Assembly: GCF_000156395.1 (NCBI RefSeq) | Contig: NZ_GG703819.1 | Coordinates: 559,397-623,396 of the forward strand | DNA length: 64,000 nt | Reading direction: 5' to 3' | Source of the DNA: Providencia rustigianii DSM 4541 | GTDB taxonomy: Bacteria > Pseudomonadota > Gammaproteobacteria > Enterobacterales > Enterobacteriaceae | Shown here: positions 25,669 through 34,578 of the stretch, in pieces | Numbering within the stretch: position 1 is the stretch's first letter | Layout of the letters: the number at the start of each line of letters is the position of its first letter | The notes under the pieces: model-generated | What the model saw: only the letters and a program-made list of their open reading frames with translations | Told to the model about the DNA's origin: nothing | Databases searched by the model: none | Translations under genes and position numbers: made by a program

Positions 25669-26874
25669 ATGATTCTAGATGCCAGTTATACGCTATTATT
25701 TGCATGCTTAGCGCTGCTTATTGGGATGATTTTTGTTAAATTCACCCCCTTTTTACAGAAAAATCATATTCCCGATGCAGTAGTCGGCGGTTTTATTGTT
25801 GCCATCGTATTGTTGATTGTTGATAAAACCGCGGGTTACAGTTTCTCATTTGATACCTCTCTACAGAGCACATTGATGATTGCATTCTTTTCATCAATTG
25901 GCTTGAGCTCAGATTTTGCTCGGCTGATAAAAGGCGGAAAACCGCTAGTTATTTTAACGTTAGCCGTCACTATTTTAATTGTTATTCAAAATGCCGTCGG
26001 TATGGGCATGGCTGTGATGCTCAATGAAAGTCCGTTTATTGGTCTGATTGCCGGCTCAATTACCTTAACTGGTGGTCATGGTAACGCTGGAGCATGGGGA
26101 CCAATCTTGGCAGACAAATATGGCGTAACTGGCGCTGTTGAACTTGCCATGGCATGTGCAACCATGGGGCTGGTATTAGGTGGTCTTGTCGGGGGACCAG
26201 TCGCCAGACACTTACTGAAAAAAGTCGCCATTCCAAAAGCGACAGAACAAGAAAAAGAGACAATTTTAGAAGCCTTTGAGCAGCCGAGCGTCAAGAGAAA
26301 GATCAATGCCAATAACATCATTGAAACGATCTCTATGCTGATTATCTGTATCGTGGCAGGTAGCTATATCAGCGAATTAGTGAAAGACACACCACTTCAC
26401 TTGCCGACTTTCGTTTGGTGTCTGTTTGTCGGTATTATTATCCGCAACGTACTGACACATATCTTTAAACACGAAGTTTTTGAACCAACCGTCGATGTCT
26501 TAGGCAGTGTGGCTTTATCACTGTTCCTCGCTATCGCACTGATGTCTTTGAAATTTGGTCAATTAGCCAGTATGGCAGGCCCTGTTCTCATCATCATCGC
26601 GGTTCAGACTGTCGTCATGGTATTGTTCGCTTGCTTTGTCACCTTTAAGATGATGGGGAGTGATTATGATGCCGTGGTCATCAGTGCGGGGCACTGTGGT
26701 TTTGGGATGGGGGCAACACCAACCGCTATCGCTAACATGCAAACCATTACCCGAGCATTCAGCCCATCACATAAAGCATTCTTAGTCGTACCAATGGTTG
26801 GCGCATTCCTCGTCGATATTACTAACAGTATCGTCATTAAATTATTTATCGAGCTGGGCGTCAGTATCGGATAA
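25669..26874 (+). CDS. gltS: Sodium/glutamate symporter GltS
   Basis: GltS imports glutamate with Na+ across the inner membrane. The 401 residues equal E. coli GltS in length and show about ten to twelve hydrophobic segments in two repeats. Each repeat has a glycine-rich re-entrant loop: TLTGGHGNAGAWGPIL near 128-143 and SAGHCGFGMGATPTAIANM near 338-356. The ATG at 25669 follows GTGAGG (25655-25660) at about 8 nt. It is monocistronic, followed by a strong terminator, and lies upstream of a LysR-dadA-like-ridA group without clear linkage. Confidence 0.95.
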   Translation: MILDASYTLLFACLALLIGMIFVKFTPFLQKNHIPDAVVGGFIVAIVLLIVDKTAGYSFSFDTSLQSTLMIAFFSSIGLSSDFARLIKGGKPLVILTLAVTILIVIQNAVGMGMAVMLNESPFIGLIAGSITLTGGHGNAGAWGPILADKYGVTGAVELAMACATMGLVLGGLVGGPVARHLLKKVAIPKATEQEKETILEAFEQPSVKRKINANNIIETISMLIICIVAGSYISELVKDTPLHLPTFVWCLFVGIIIRNVLTHIFKHEVFEPTVDVLGSVALSLFLAIALMSLKFGQLASMAGPVLIIIAVQTVVMVLFACFVTFKMMGSDYDAVVISAGHCGFGMGATPTAIANMQTITRAFSPSHKAFLVVPMVGAFLVDITNSIVIKLFIELGVSIG

Positions 26875-26890
26875 ACCTCACTTACAAGAT

Positions 26891-26928
26891 ACTGGCTCAT
26901 AACCAAAAGTATATGAGCCAGTGTTTTT
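26891..26928 (+). terminator. Terminator after gltS
   Basis: An 11-bp perfect stem, ACTGGCTCATA / TATGAGCCAGT, is followed by GTTTTTATTTTT, a textbook intrinsic terminator. Confidence 0.92.
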
Positions 26929-27064
26929 ATTTTTGATATTTTTTCCTCATTATTTCCCCTTTAATCCCTATTTTCCTTATCTATAAGTGACCCCAATATC
27001 GGATTGATGACTTTTTTTCCGGTAAAATAGGAATAAATGCAAAGTACTGTTTAGGTTACTGATA

Positions 27065-27973
27065 ATGAAGTTAAGGCACCTTGATATTTTTTATGCCGTT
27101 ATGACCTGTGGCTCACTCACTCGTGCTGCAGAGGTTTTACATATCTCCCAACCCGCAGCCAGCAAAGCATTAAAACATGCAGAACAACAACTCGGTTTAG
27201 TATTATTTCAGCGGATCCGAGGGAAATTAATCCCTACTGACGAAGCTAATTTATTATTTGAAGAGGCAAAAGAGGTTTATCAAAATCTAGATAGGCTCAG
27301 AATTTTGGCGCAAAATTTATCGCGTAATCCACAAGGTAAACTCGCGATTGGTTGTCTTCCTAGCCTAGGGTTAAACTTAGTCCCTGAAGTCACTGCGCTA
27401 TTTATAAAAAAACATCCGAATATCAAACTGACCATTGGAACTCATCACACCACGGATATTCTGCAATTATTAACCCAACAAGATTTGGATATTGGAATTG
27501 CTTTCAATCTCGCGATTGAAGGCGGTATTACGGTGCTACCCGTTGCAGATATTCCGTTAGTGTATGTCGATAGCCAGCCCCCTACCCACTCCCCAGTTTC
27601 ATTAATGGATATAGATCAAGACCGTTGGATCCACCCCGGTTCAGACTCTCTATCTCAGCTATTACAGCAAGTTCATGAATTTGCAGAATCCAATATTAGT
27701 GTGCATACCTACCACATGGCAGCAGAATTTGTCCGAGCTGGCCTTGGATGCAGCATTACTGATATTTTTTCTGCCGAACATACGCTGCCAGAATCGATGA
27801 TTTACCCACTCAAAGAAAATTTGCATCTGGCAGTATCAGTCTTTCATCGAGCAGACAGACCATTAACCAAAGCGGCACAAAATTATGTAAACACTTTGTC
27901 GTTAATACTAGAAAAACGCAACGCAGTAGTTAACCAAAAGTTATACTCTAGTAATGAAAACTCAATTGTTTAG
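27065..27973 (+). CDS. LysR-family regulator upstream of the dadA-like gene
   Basis: A 302-residue LysR-type regulator: HTH at residues 1-60 (MKLRHLDIFYAVMTCGSLTR, then SQPAASKALKHAEQQLG) and a ligand-binding domain (GKLAIGCLPSLGLNLVPEV near 93). It is codirectional with the D-amino-acid dehydrogenase-like gene, 56 bp away, an unusual arrangement for LysR genes, which tend to be divergent. It likely controls the downstream pair and may be autoregulated; the effector is unknown but a D-amino acid would be sensible. Confidence 0.85.
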   Translation: MKLRHLDIFYAVMTCGSLTRAAEVLHISQPAASKALKHAEQQLGLVLFQRIRGKLIPTDEANLLFEEAKEVYQNLDRLRILAQNLSRNPQGKLAIGCLPSLGLNLVPEVTALFIKKHPNIKLTIGTHHTTDILQLLTQQDLDIGIAFNLAIEGGITVLPVADIPLVYVDSQPPTHSPVSLMDIDQDRWIHPGSDSLSQLLQQVHEFAESNISVHTYHMAAEFVRAGLGCSITDIFSAEHTLPESMIYPLKENLHLAVSVFHRADRPLTKAAQNYVNTLSLILEKRNAVVNQKLYSSNENSIV

Positions 27974-28029
27974 TCTGACTATTCGCCGTTAAATGATAAC
28001 TCCTTAGTTATTATTGGTTGCGGAATATT

Positions 28030-29271
28030 ATGGCTAAACATGTGGTGGTTATTGGTGCCGGTGTTATTGGATTAAGTACCGCCTATGCTTTAATAAAAGC
28101 GGGTCAGACAGTCACATTAATTGAATCTGATTCAGATGTTGGCATGCAAACAAGTTTTGCCAATGGTGGACAGCTGAGCTATCGCTATGTTTCGCCTCTT
28201 GCCGATGCAGGTGTGCCATTACAGGGTTTGCGTTGGATGGGGAAAAATGACTCTCCATTAAATTTGAGGATCAATTTTTCCCTTGAGCAACTGACTTGGC
28301 TGGCTCAATTTACCTTAGCTTGTACTCGCGCAACCAATAAAATCAATGGTGATCATTTATTGAGATTGTCCTTATTAAGCCAAAATATCATGAATACTTG
28401 GCGTACAAGTGGAGATATTGCTGATTTTGCTTGGGAGAAATCAGGAAAATTAATTATCCACCGCGAGCGGTCTAGCTTTAAAAAAGCCAGTGAAACCATT
28501 GATAAAGAATTCCAAAAAATACTCACAACCCAAGAGATTATTGAATTAGAACCTGCTCTGGCAAATATCCAATCACAATTGGTTGGCGCAATCTATGCCC
28601 CAAGTGATGAAACCGCAGACTGTTATTTATTCTGCAAAAATATTTTGGCATATTTATCTACCCAACCCACCTTTAAGTTATGTTTAGAACACTCCGTGAA
28701 ATCTTTTATTCAAGTGAATAACCAAATTACGGCGGTTGAAACGACTCAAGGAACAATTCAAGCCGATGATGTGATTGTCTGTGCTGGAAATGGGAGCCGT
28801 GAATTACTGAAACCACTGGGTATCGATGTACCAATTTTAGGGTTAAAAGGGTATAGCTTAAGCGTGGAATACCCTCAGGCTGAGCATATCGTTCCGAAAG
28901 TGAGTGTTACCGATTACGGTAACAAAATCGTATATGCCAAGCTCAATGACCAATTACGGATTGCCGCAATGGTCGATATTGGCTACGACAAATTAGGGTT
29001 ACGGGAAAATAGAGTATCTGCCTTAAAAAATATTATTAGAAAAACATTCCCGAACTTACCAAAAATTGATGAAGCAGAAGCATGGTGCGGTTTACGTCCG
29101 TCAACACCAAAGGGACCGCCAATATTAGGCAAAACAACATACCGCAATTTATGGTTAAACGTGGGTCATGGCAGTTTAGGTTTTACATTAGCTGCAGGGA
29201 GCGCTGAAATATTAAGCCAATTAATTACCCAGCAACAATCACCCATTTCTTTAGAAGGATTAACGAGGTAA
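28030..29271 (+). CDS. DadA-like FAD-dependent D-amino-acid dehydrogenase
   Basis: A 413-residue FAD-dependent oxidoreductase of the DAO/DadA family, which oxidises D-amino acids to imino acids and passes electrons to the respiratory chain. The FAD fold is at residues 4-34 (VVVIGAGVIGLSTAYALIKAG), followed by FANGGQLSYRYVSPLAD, the DadA-type substrate-side signature near 45-60. The C-terminal segment is WCGLRPSTPKGPPILGKT near 355, with NVGHGSLGFTLAAGSAE near 378. The ATG at 28030 is preferred over a TTG four codons upstream. It is followed after 3 bp by ridA, so imine products would be hydrolysed by the partner. Confidence 0.86.
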   Translation: MAKHVVVIGAGVIGLSTAYALIKAGQTVTLIESDSDVGMQTSFANGGQLSYRYVSPLADAGVPLQGLRWMGKNDSPLNLRINFSLEQLTWLAQFTLACTRATNKINGDHLLRLSLLSQNIMNTWRTSGDIADFAWEKSGKLIIHRERSSFKKASETIDKEFQKILTTQEIIELEPALANIQSQLVGAIYAPSDETADCYLFCKNILAYLSTQPTFKLCLEHSVKSFIQVNNQITAVETTQGTIQADDVIVCAGNGSRELLKPLGIDVPILGLKGYSLSVEYPQAEHIVPKVSVTDYGNKIVYAKLNDQLRIAAMVDIGYDKLGLRENRVSALKNIIRKTFPNLPKIDEAEAWCGLRPSTPKGPPILGKTTYRNLWLNVGHGSLGFTLAAGSAEILSQLITQQQSPISLEGLTR

Positions 29272-29274
29272 TTT

Positions 29275-29628
29275 ATGTCCATTAAACGTAACAACCCAAA
29301 ACCGCGCTTAGCTGATAGCGTTGAATATGCTGGATTAGTTTATTTATCAGGGCAAGTGCCGACTAATTTATCGGGTGATATTACCGCTCAAACTCAAGAA
29401 GTCTTAGATAAAATTGATGCTTTATTAGCCGCAAGTCATAGCGATAAAACACGTATTTTATCGGCACAAGTCTGGATTAAAGATATGTCTCGTGACTTCG
29501 CACCATTTAATCACGTTTGGGAAGCTTGGATGCCTGCTGAATTCAGCCCCGCCCGTGCAGCAGTAGAAGCCAATATGGCAAGAGATCAGGTTCTTGTCGA
29601 AATTATGGTGATCGCTGCTCAGCGTTAA
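29275..29628 (+). CDS. RidA-family imine/enamine deaminase
   Basis: A 117-residue protein of the RidA/YjgF family, which hydrolyses 2-imino acids to 2-oxo acids and ammonia. Family features seen are the LVYLSGQVPTNLSGDI region and the C-terminal Arg-containing FSPARAAVEANMARDQVLVEI, whose Arg (near residue 90) binds the substrate carboxylate. Placement 3 bp after a D-amino-acid dehydrogenase gene suits removal of the reactive imine intermediate. It may be the subfamily often found with DadA-like enzymes rather than housekeeping RidA. Confidence 0.88.
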   Translation: MSIKRNNPKPRLADSVEYAGLVYLSGQVPTNLSGDITAQTQEVLDKIDALLAASHSDKTRILSAQVWIKDMSRDFAPFNHVWEAWMPAEFSPARAAVEANMARDQVLVEIMVIAAQR

Positions 29629-29643
29629 TATTCACTTTCTCTT

Positions 29644-29684
29644 AATGGCATTTGTATATTTTAAATTAATGTTCCAATGCCATT
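29644..29684 (+). terminator. Terminator after ridA
   Basis: AATGGCATT pairs with AATGCCATT across a 23-nt loop and is followed by TTTATTT. The large loop makes it a fair rather than strong terminator. Confidence 0.65.
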
Positions 29685-29851
29685 TTTATTTAGCCATTTC
29701 TTTTTTCATTCCCCGATTAATAAATTTAATTCTCCCCTTATCGTATATTTAACCTACTATTAATTCTATAAATATTAAAATAATAAACTAAAAAAACAAA
29801 TTAAATCCGAATATACGTTGGTGAACATTGGTTTATGAACGGAGAGTAAAT

Positions 29852-31492
29852 ATGACTAAAACCGTCATTGAACATATTTTAACGCGATTACAAGACATAG
29901 GAATTACGGATATATTTGGTGTTGCGGGTGATTATGCCTTCCCCATCAATGATGCTATTTGTAAAAATAATACTCTGCGCTGGGTAGGAAACTGCAATGA
30001 GCTCAATGCCGCTTATGCTGCAGATGGCTACGCACGCATAAAAGACGTCGCTGCATTAGCCACGACATTTGCTGTTGGTGAGCTTAGCGCACTTAATGGG
30101 ATTGCAGGGGCTTATGCTGAACAACTACCTATTTTTCATTTAGTTGGCATGCCTGCGAGTCATATTCAGCATGGTAAATATCTCGTTCATCATACGCTAG
30201 GTAATGGTGATTTTGAGGTTTTTTACCGAATCGCTCAATCCCTATCCTGTGCCCATACCATTATTACCCCCGAAAATTGCATTGATGAAATAGAAAGATT
30301 AATCACCCATGCGTTATCTGAGCGTCGCCCAGTTTATATAGGGCTACCCGCAGATTACGCCAAGCAAACCATCGTTCCACAAAAAAAAGTCCCCATATCG
30401 CTTCCAGAAAGTTGCCCAAATACTCTGAGAAAAGTCATTAATTTAATCGCCAATAGGCTGACATGCAGTGAGTGTTCTTGCGCACTTATTGGTTCAATGG
30501 TTTCCCGCTTTGAATTAGTCAAAGATGTAGAAACTATTATCAAAGTTACCAATCTTCCTTATGCGACTATGTTTATGGATAAAGGTGTTTTGAATGAAAC
30601 CAATAGCCAATATATCGGTGTTTATAATGGAAGATTGATGAACCTTGAGGTCGCTAATTTTGTTGAAAGCTGTGAGTGCGTTTTAAATATCGGTGCTTTA
30701 ATGAGTGATGTTAATACGGGTTGCTTTACCGCAAATCTTTCTCCTGAAAATCACATTCAGATATTGGCAGATCACGTTATTATTGACTCAGTTATTTACC
30801 CACATATTTATATTTATGAATTGCTTTCGGAACTCAAAGATATTCTGACATTTATTCCGAATAATGCTTTAAAAGCCTACGGGTTGGGTGTTCCTCAAGC
30901 GGATGAAACAGGGAAAATTACCCGTTCCTATTTGTACCCTAGACTCGAAAAATTCTTCAAGCAAAACGACATTATTATTGCTGAAACAGGTACATTTTCC
31001 ATGGGATTAGGCTTTGCGCTGTTACCTAAAGAAGTTTCTTTTCAAACTCAATCACTGTGGGGTTCCATTGGCTGGGCAACTCCCGCAGCTTTAGGTGCTG
31101 CAATTGCCGCTCCACATCGCAGGGTAATTTTAGCGACTGGTGACGGAGCACATCAGCTTACGGTGCAAGAAATCAGCCAGTTTGTGCGCTGGGGTTTAAA
31201 ACCGATTATTTTTGTTCTCAATAATGATGGCTATTTAATCGAGCGTCTATTTTGTAAAAATCCTGAGTATATTTATAACGATATCCCTCACTGGAATTAT
31301 GCTCAACTTCCTGCTGCTTTTGGATGCCACGATTGGCTTTGTAAAAAAATCACGCTTTGTGAAGAACTTGAAATGGTACTAGAGGAAATAGAATCCAAAG
31401 ATTGTGCTGCCTATATTGAAATCATAACTCATCGCTATGAATCATCAGAACTTCTGCAAAAAATGGGTGAAATTATTCGAGCAGAGCAATAA
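29852..31492 (+). CDS. ThDP-dependent 2-oxoacid decarboxylase (indolepyruvate/phenylpyruvate type), copy 1
   Basis: A 546-residue decarboxylase of the PDC/IpdC family. Active-site residues known from Zymomonas PDC are present: Asp in VAGDYAFP near 28, Glu in CNELNAAYAADGYAR near 51, the His pair in VHHTLGNGDF near 112, and Glu in NNDGYLIER near 468. The cofactor motif is GDGAHQLTVQEISQF near 435. The ATG at 29852 follows GGAGAG at about 5-7 nt; a TTG eight codons upstream is the alternative. A close paralogue lies 1.3 kb away on the other strand. The aromatic substrate is inferred from family. Confidence 0.83.
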   Translation: MTKTVIEHILTRLQDIGITDIFGVAGDYAFPINDAICKNNTLRWVGNCNELNAAYAADGYARIKDVAALATTFAVGELSALNGIAGAYAEQLPIFHLVGMPASHIQHGKYLVHHTLGNGDFEVFYRIAQSLSCAHTIITPENCIDEIERLITHALSERRPVYIGLPADYAKQTIVPQKKVPISLPESCPNTLRKVINLIANRLTCSECSCALIGSMVSRFELVKDVETIIKVTNLPYATMFMDKGVLNETNSQYIGVYNGRLMNLEVANFVESCECVLNIGALMSDVNTGCFTANLSPENHIQILADHVIIDSVIYPHIYIYELLSELKDILTFIPNNALKAYGLGVPQADETGKITRSYLYPRLEKFFKQNDIIIAETGTFSMGLGFALLPKEVSFQTQSLWGSIGWATPAALGAAIAAPHRRVILATGDGAHQLTVQEISQFVRWGLKPIIFVLNNDGYLIERLFCKNPEYIYNDIPHWNYAQLPAAFGCHDWLCKKITLCEELEMVLEEIESKDCAAYIEIITHRYESSELLQKMGEIIRAEQ

Positions 31493-31503
31493 AAACAGAC
31501 CTA

Positions 31504-31526
31504 AGCCACCACGGATAATGGTGGCT
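31504..31526. terminator. Short hairpin between convergent decarboxylase and DedA genes
   Basis: AGCCACCA pairs with TGGTGGCT across 7 nt. It is small but placed between convergent genes. A T run is missing on the plus strand, so it is a modest candidate. Confidence 0.5.
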
Positions 31527-31548
31527 AATCCAACATTTAATATTCGAC

Positions 31549-32097
31549 TTAGCGACGCCATTTTTTGCGGATCAGAATGGCTAATCCCACAATAACAAGT
31601 CCAATGACCAGCCAAGATAAATGAGGGTGAAATGGTAAAGCAAAGACTATCGAGCTGATAAAATAGCCTATTGAAACAATACTACATCCCCAAATAATCC
31701 CGCCGATCACATTGAGGATAAAAAATTTAATTGGATTGACTTTGCTGGCACCAATAATGATAGGCCCTATCGTCCTCATCCCATAAGCAAAGCGAATGCC
31801 GATTATAATCCAATTTTCATGGCTCTGGATCAACTGTTGTACCCGCTCTATTTTTGCTTGATGCTTTTGAAATCGCGGTAAAATTCGAGCGCCCGCGAAA
31901 CGCCCAACAAAGAATAAAACGTTGTCACTGACAACCCCACCTAATGCTGCAAATAACATAGTAAGAGGATATGAGAGCCATTGTTTATGGGCTGCAATTC
32001 CCGATAAAAACGCAGCGGTTTCCCCTTCAATCATTGAGCCCAAAAATACCGCCCAGTAACCATACTCTATTAGCCAGCGGGTAAGTTCATCAGCCAT
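31549..32097 (-). CDS. DedA-family membrane protein (YohD-like)
   Basis: A 182-residue inner-membrane protein of the DedA/SNARE-associated family, which includes lipid scramblases and factors for proton-motive-force homeostasis. It has the conserved entry EGETAAFLSGIAAH near 24-37, the segment FVGRFAGARILPRFQKHQAKIER and the Arg-containing motif GIRFAYGMRTIGPIIIGAS near 100, and four to five TM segments. It resembles E. coli YohD by sequence and length (192). It lies alone between two 2-oxoacid decarboxylase genes, with no evident functional link. Confidence 0.87.
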   Translation of the reverse strand: MADELTRWLIEYGYWAVFLGSMIEGETAAFLSGIAAHKQWLSYPLTMLFAALGGVVSDNVLFFVGRFAGARILPRFQKHQAKIERVQQLIQSHENWIIIGIRFAYGMRTIGPIIIGASKVNPIKFFILNVIGGIIWGCSIVSIGYFISSIVFALPFHPHLSWLVIGLVIVGLAILIRKKWRR

Positions 32098-32230
32098 AAA
32101 TAAAATTTGCCTTCCACAATTTTAATTACCAATATCTTTCATTAAAATTTTAACATAGCTAAACACTATTTTTTGAAATGGTTTGGGATTTTATCAAAAT
32201 AAGATGGGAGTCATGGGATGAAAAGTAAAA

Positions 32231-32262
32231 AAAACTGCACTTAGACCGGTCTTAAGTGCAGT
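32231..32262 (-). terminator. Terminator after the DUF1471 gene
   Basis: ACTGCACTTA-GACC pairs with GGTC-TTAAGTGCAGT, with one bulged base. On the minus strand it runs into TTTTTTTT, a strong terminator for the gene ending at 32293. Confidence 0.9.
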
Positions 32263-32292
32263 GGATCACAACGCATAAAATATAAATATAGA

Positions 32293-32562
32293 CTATTTAT
32301 TGTATAAGCTAGCGGTTATTGCAATATCATTACCTTCACCTTCAGAAGTTACTGAAGTGATAATGAAATATTTCGCACCTGCCTCATCGGCTTTTTGAGA
32401 TACCGCATTCGCATAATCCGTGGTTGTAGCTGCATTCATTACCACATTGATATTACTAACTAATTTCATATCCATGGATTGAACATAATTAATTTCTGTT
32501 GCACTCATCGCAAATGGACTTAAAAAAAACAAGGAAACCAATGCTATTTTTAATTTATTCAT
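32293..32562 (-). CDS. YhcN/BhsA-family small periplasmic protein (DUF1471)
   Basis: An 89-residue exported protein: signal peptide 1-20 (MNKLKIALVSLFFLSPFAMS), then a single DUF1471 domain with the ending AGAKYFIITSVTSEGEGN and AITASLYNK. Relatives BhsA, McbA, YhcN and YdgH respond to stress such as acid, peroxide or copper and affect biofilm. The ATG at 32562 follows GGTGAG at 5 nt; an upstream start three codons earlier is less likely. Specific role unknown. Monocistronic with a strong terminator. Confidence 0.87.
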   Translation of the reverse strand: MNKLKIALVSLFFLSPFAMSATEINYVQSMDMKLVSNINVVMNAATTTDYANAVSQKADEAGAKYFIITSVTSEGEGNDIAITASLYNK

Positions 32563-32807
32563 CAAACTCACCTTTTATTAAAATAACGCATCTCATTTAA
32601 ATACATTCTTTTTTAGAGAATGAAATTATGAGCATCATTAAATGAATATTACTTACCTGCTAATATAAGATTATATTTACCTATTAAAATAAAGAATGTA
32701 GCGATGAATATCAAATTTAATATCGTGCTAAACTTAGCAGAAATTGCTTTTATTGATGAGATTTCTAACGTTTTAAATCAACACTAAAAATAGGGCTCAG
32801 CATCATG

Positions 32808-34454
32808 TTAAAACGAATACAACGATGCCACAGACTTACCTACTTTTTGTGCCAGATCTGAAGCAGCGTATCTATCCATGACTATCTCAATATAGGCTGC
32901 TGAATCTGTTACTTCAGCGTGTTTAATCGCAGCGTCTAACTCATCGCAAGTGGTGACTTTTTGGCAATACCAATCAGTACAACCTAATGCCGCTGGCAAT
33001 TGTGCATAATTCCACTGTGGTAAATCGTTATAATAAGCTTCAGGCTCTTTACATAATAATCGCTCAATTAAGTAACCATCATTATTAAGCACAAAAACAA
33101 TCGGTTTTAATCCAAAACGCGCAAACTGACTAATTTCTTGCGCCGTTAATTGATGTGAACCTTCCCCCGTCACTAAGATCACGCGCTTATTGGGTGCTGC
33201 AATTGCTGCGCCAAATGCCGCTGGCGTTGCCCAACCAATGGAACCCCACAGTGATTGAGTTTGAAAAGAAACCTCTTTAGGTAGTAAAGCAAAAACCAAT
33301 CCCATTGATGCTGTCCCTGTTTCAGCAATCACAATATCGTGATCCATGAACATTTCTTCTAAGCGCGGATACAGATATTGTGCAGTAATTTGGCCATTAT
33401 CTCCTTGTCGAGGTTCTCCCAATCCTTGAGCTGCAATACCTTGATGTTTTAAAGAAGGTGCTAATATTTGCAGTTTGTCCAATACCTCTTTCATCATCAC
33501 ATTTGGGTAAACCGCAGAACCCACTTTCACATAATCTGCTAAAATATTAATGCCTTGCTCAGGGGAGATAGATGCCGTAAAACTGCCTGAGTTAAAATCA
33601 GTTAATACCGCACCAATACCTAAAATACAGTCGCAACTTTCAACAAACTCTTCTACTTGGGCATTCATTAATTTGCCATTATAAATTCCCATATACGTCG
33701 AGTTAGATTCACTCACGATGCTTTTATCCATAAACATCGTGGCATACGGTAGCCCTGTCTTATCAATAATTGCCTGCACATCATCCGAATACCCTAGCCG
33801 CGCAGCCAAGATCCCCGGAATAATACAGGCTTTTTGGCTGGCATTAAGTTTATCTAAAATGGCATTCACTGCGGCATTGAGTGACTGTGGATCACTTTTC
33901 TGTTGTGCAACTTTTTTATGTTTCTCATTAGCAATGATGGGCATCACCGCGTAATCAGAGGGGAACCCCATATAGACAGGGCGACGCTCTTTTAGGGCGG
34001 CTGCAATTAATCGCTCAGTTTCATCAATGCAATTTTCTGGGGTCAATATTGTATGGGCACAGCTCAAATGCTGGCTCATTTGATAAAACACATCAAAATC
34101 ACCGTTACCTAAAGTATGGTGAACAAGACGATGGTTTTCCTGGACACCACTCGCTGGCATTCCCACCAAATGGAAGATAGGTAAATGCTCAGCATAAGAA
34201 CCCGCAAGACCATTTAACGCACTGAGTTCACCCACACCAAATGTTGTCGAAAGTGCGGCAACACCTTTGATTCTTGCATAACCATCCGCGGCATAAGCAG
34301 CATTTAACTCATTACAATTACCGATCCAACGCAATGTTTCACTTTCACAGACTGCATCTTCAATAGGGAAAGCGTAGTCCCCCGCAACCCCAAAAACTTC
34401 GTTGATACCCAGTGTTTGTAAACGCTCAAGAACATATTCGATAACTGTTTTCAT
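32808..34454 (-). CDS. ThDP-dependent 2-oxoacid decarboxylase (indolepyruvate/phenylpyruvate type), copy 2
   Basis: A 548-residue paralogue of the gene at 29852, sharing long identical stretches such as LLPKEVSFQTQSLWGSIGWA. Active-site residues are in place: GDYAFP near 28, CNELNAAYAADGYAR near 50, VHHTLGNGDF near 112, NNDGYLIER near 467. The Mg/ThDP motif reads GEGSHQLTAQEI instead of the usual GDG; Glu can replace Asp as metal ligand and I recall this form in some Firmicute homologues. It is divergent from a LysR gene (125 bp between starts), which likely regulates it. Expected product is an aryl acetaldehyde from an aromatic 2-oxo acid, by family only. Confidence 0.84.
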   Translation of the reverse strand: MKTVIEYVLERLQTLGINEVFGVAGDYAFPIEDAVCESETLRWIGNCNELNAAYAADGYARIKGVAALSTTFGVGELSALNGLAGSYAEHLPIFHLVGMPASGVQENHRLVHHTLGNGDFDVFYQMSQHLSCAHTILTPENCIDETERLIAAALKERRPVYMGFPSDYAVMPIIANEKHKKVAQQKSDPQSLNAAVNAILDKLNASQKACIIPGILAARLGYSDDVQAIIDKTGLPYATMFMDKSIVSESNSTYMGIYNGKLMNAQVEEFVESCDCILGIGAVLTDFNSGSFTASISPEQGINILADYVKVGSAVYPNVMMKEVLDKLQILAPSLKHQGIAAQGLGEPRQGDNGQITAQYLYPRLEEMFMDHDIVIAETGTASMGLVFALLPKEVSFQTQSLWGSIGWATPAAFGAAIAAPNKRVILVTGEGSHQLTAQEISQFARFGLKPIVFVLNNDGYLIERLLCKEPEAYYNDLPQWNYAQLPAALGCTDWYCQKVTTCDELDAAIKHAEVTDSAAYIEIVMDRYAASDLAQKVGKSVASLYSF

Positions 34455-34578
34455 AATGTAGCTCCAAATAATAATTTCGACTGATTATTCAGCCCGTTAT
34501 TATTATTATCCCTAATGTTACATTAACAGAAATCATTTATAATCATCGCAGCTATAACAAAATGTAATAGAGGTCACG

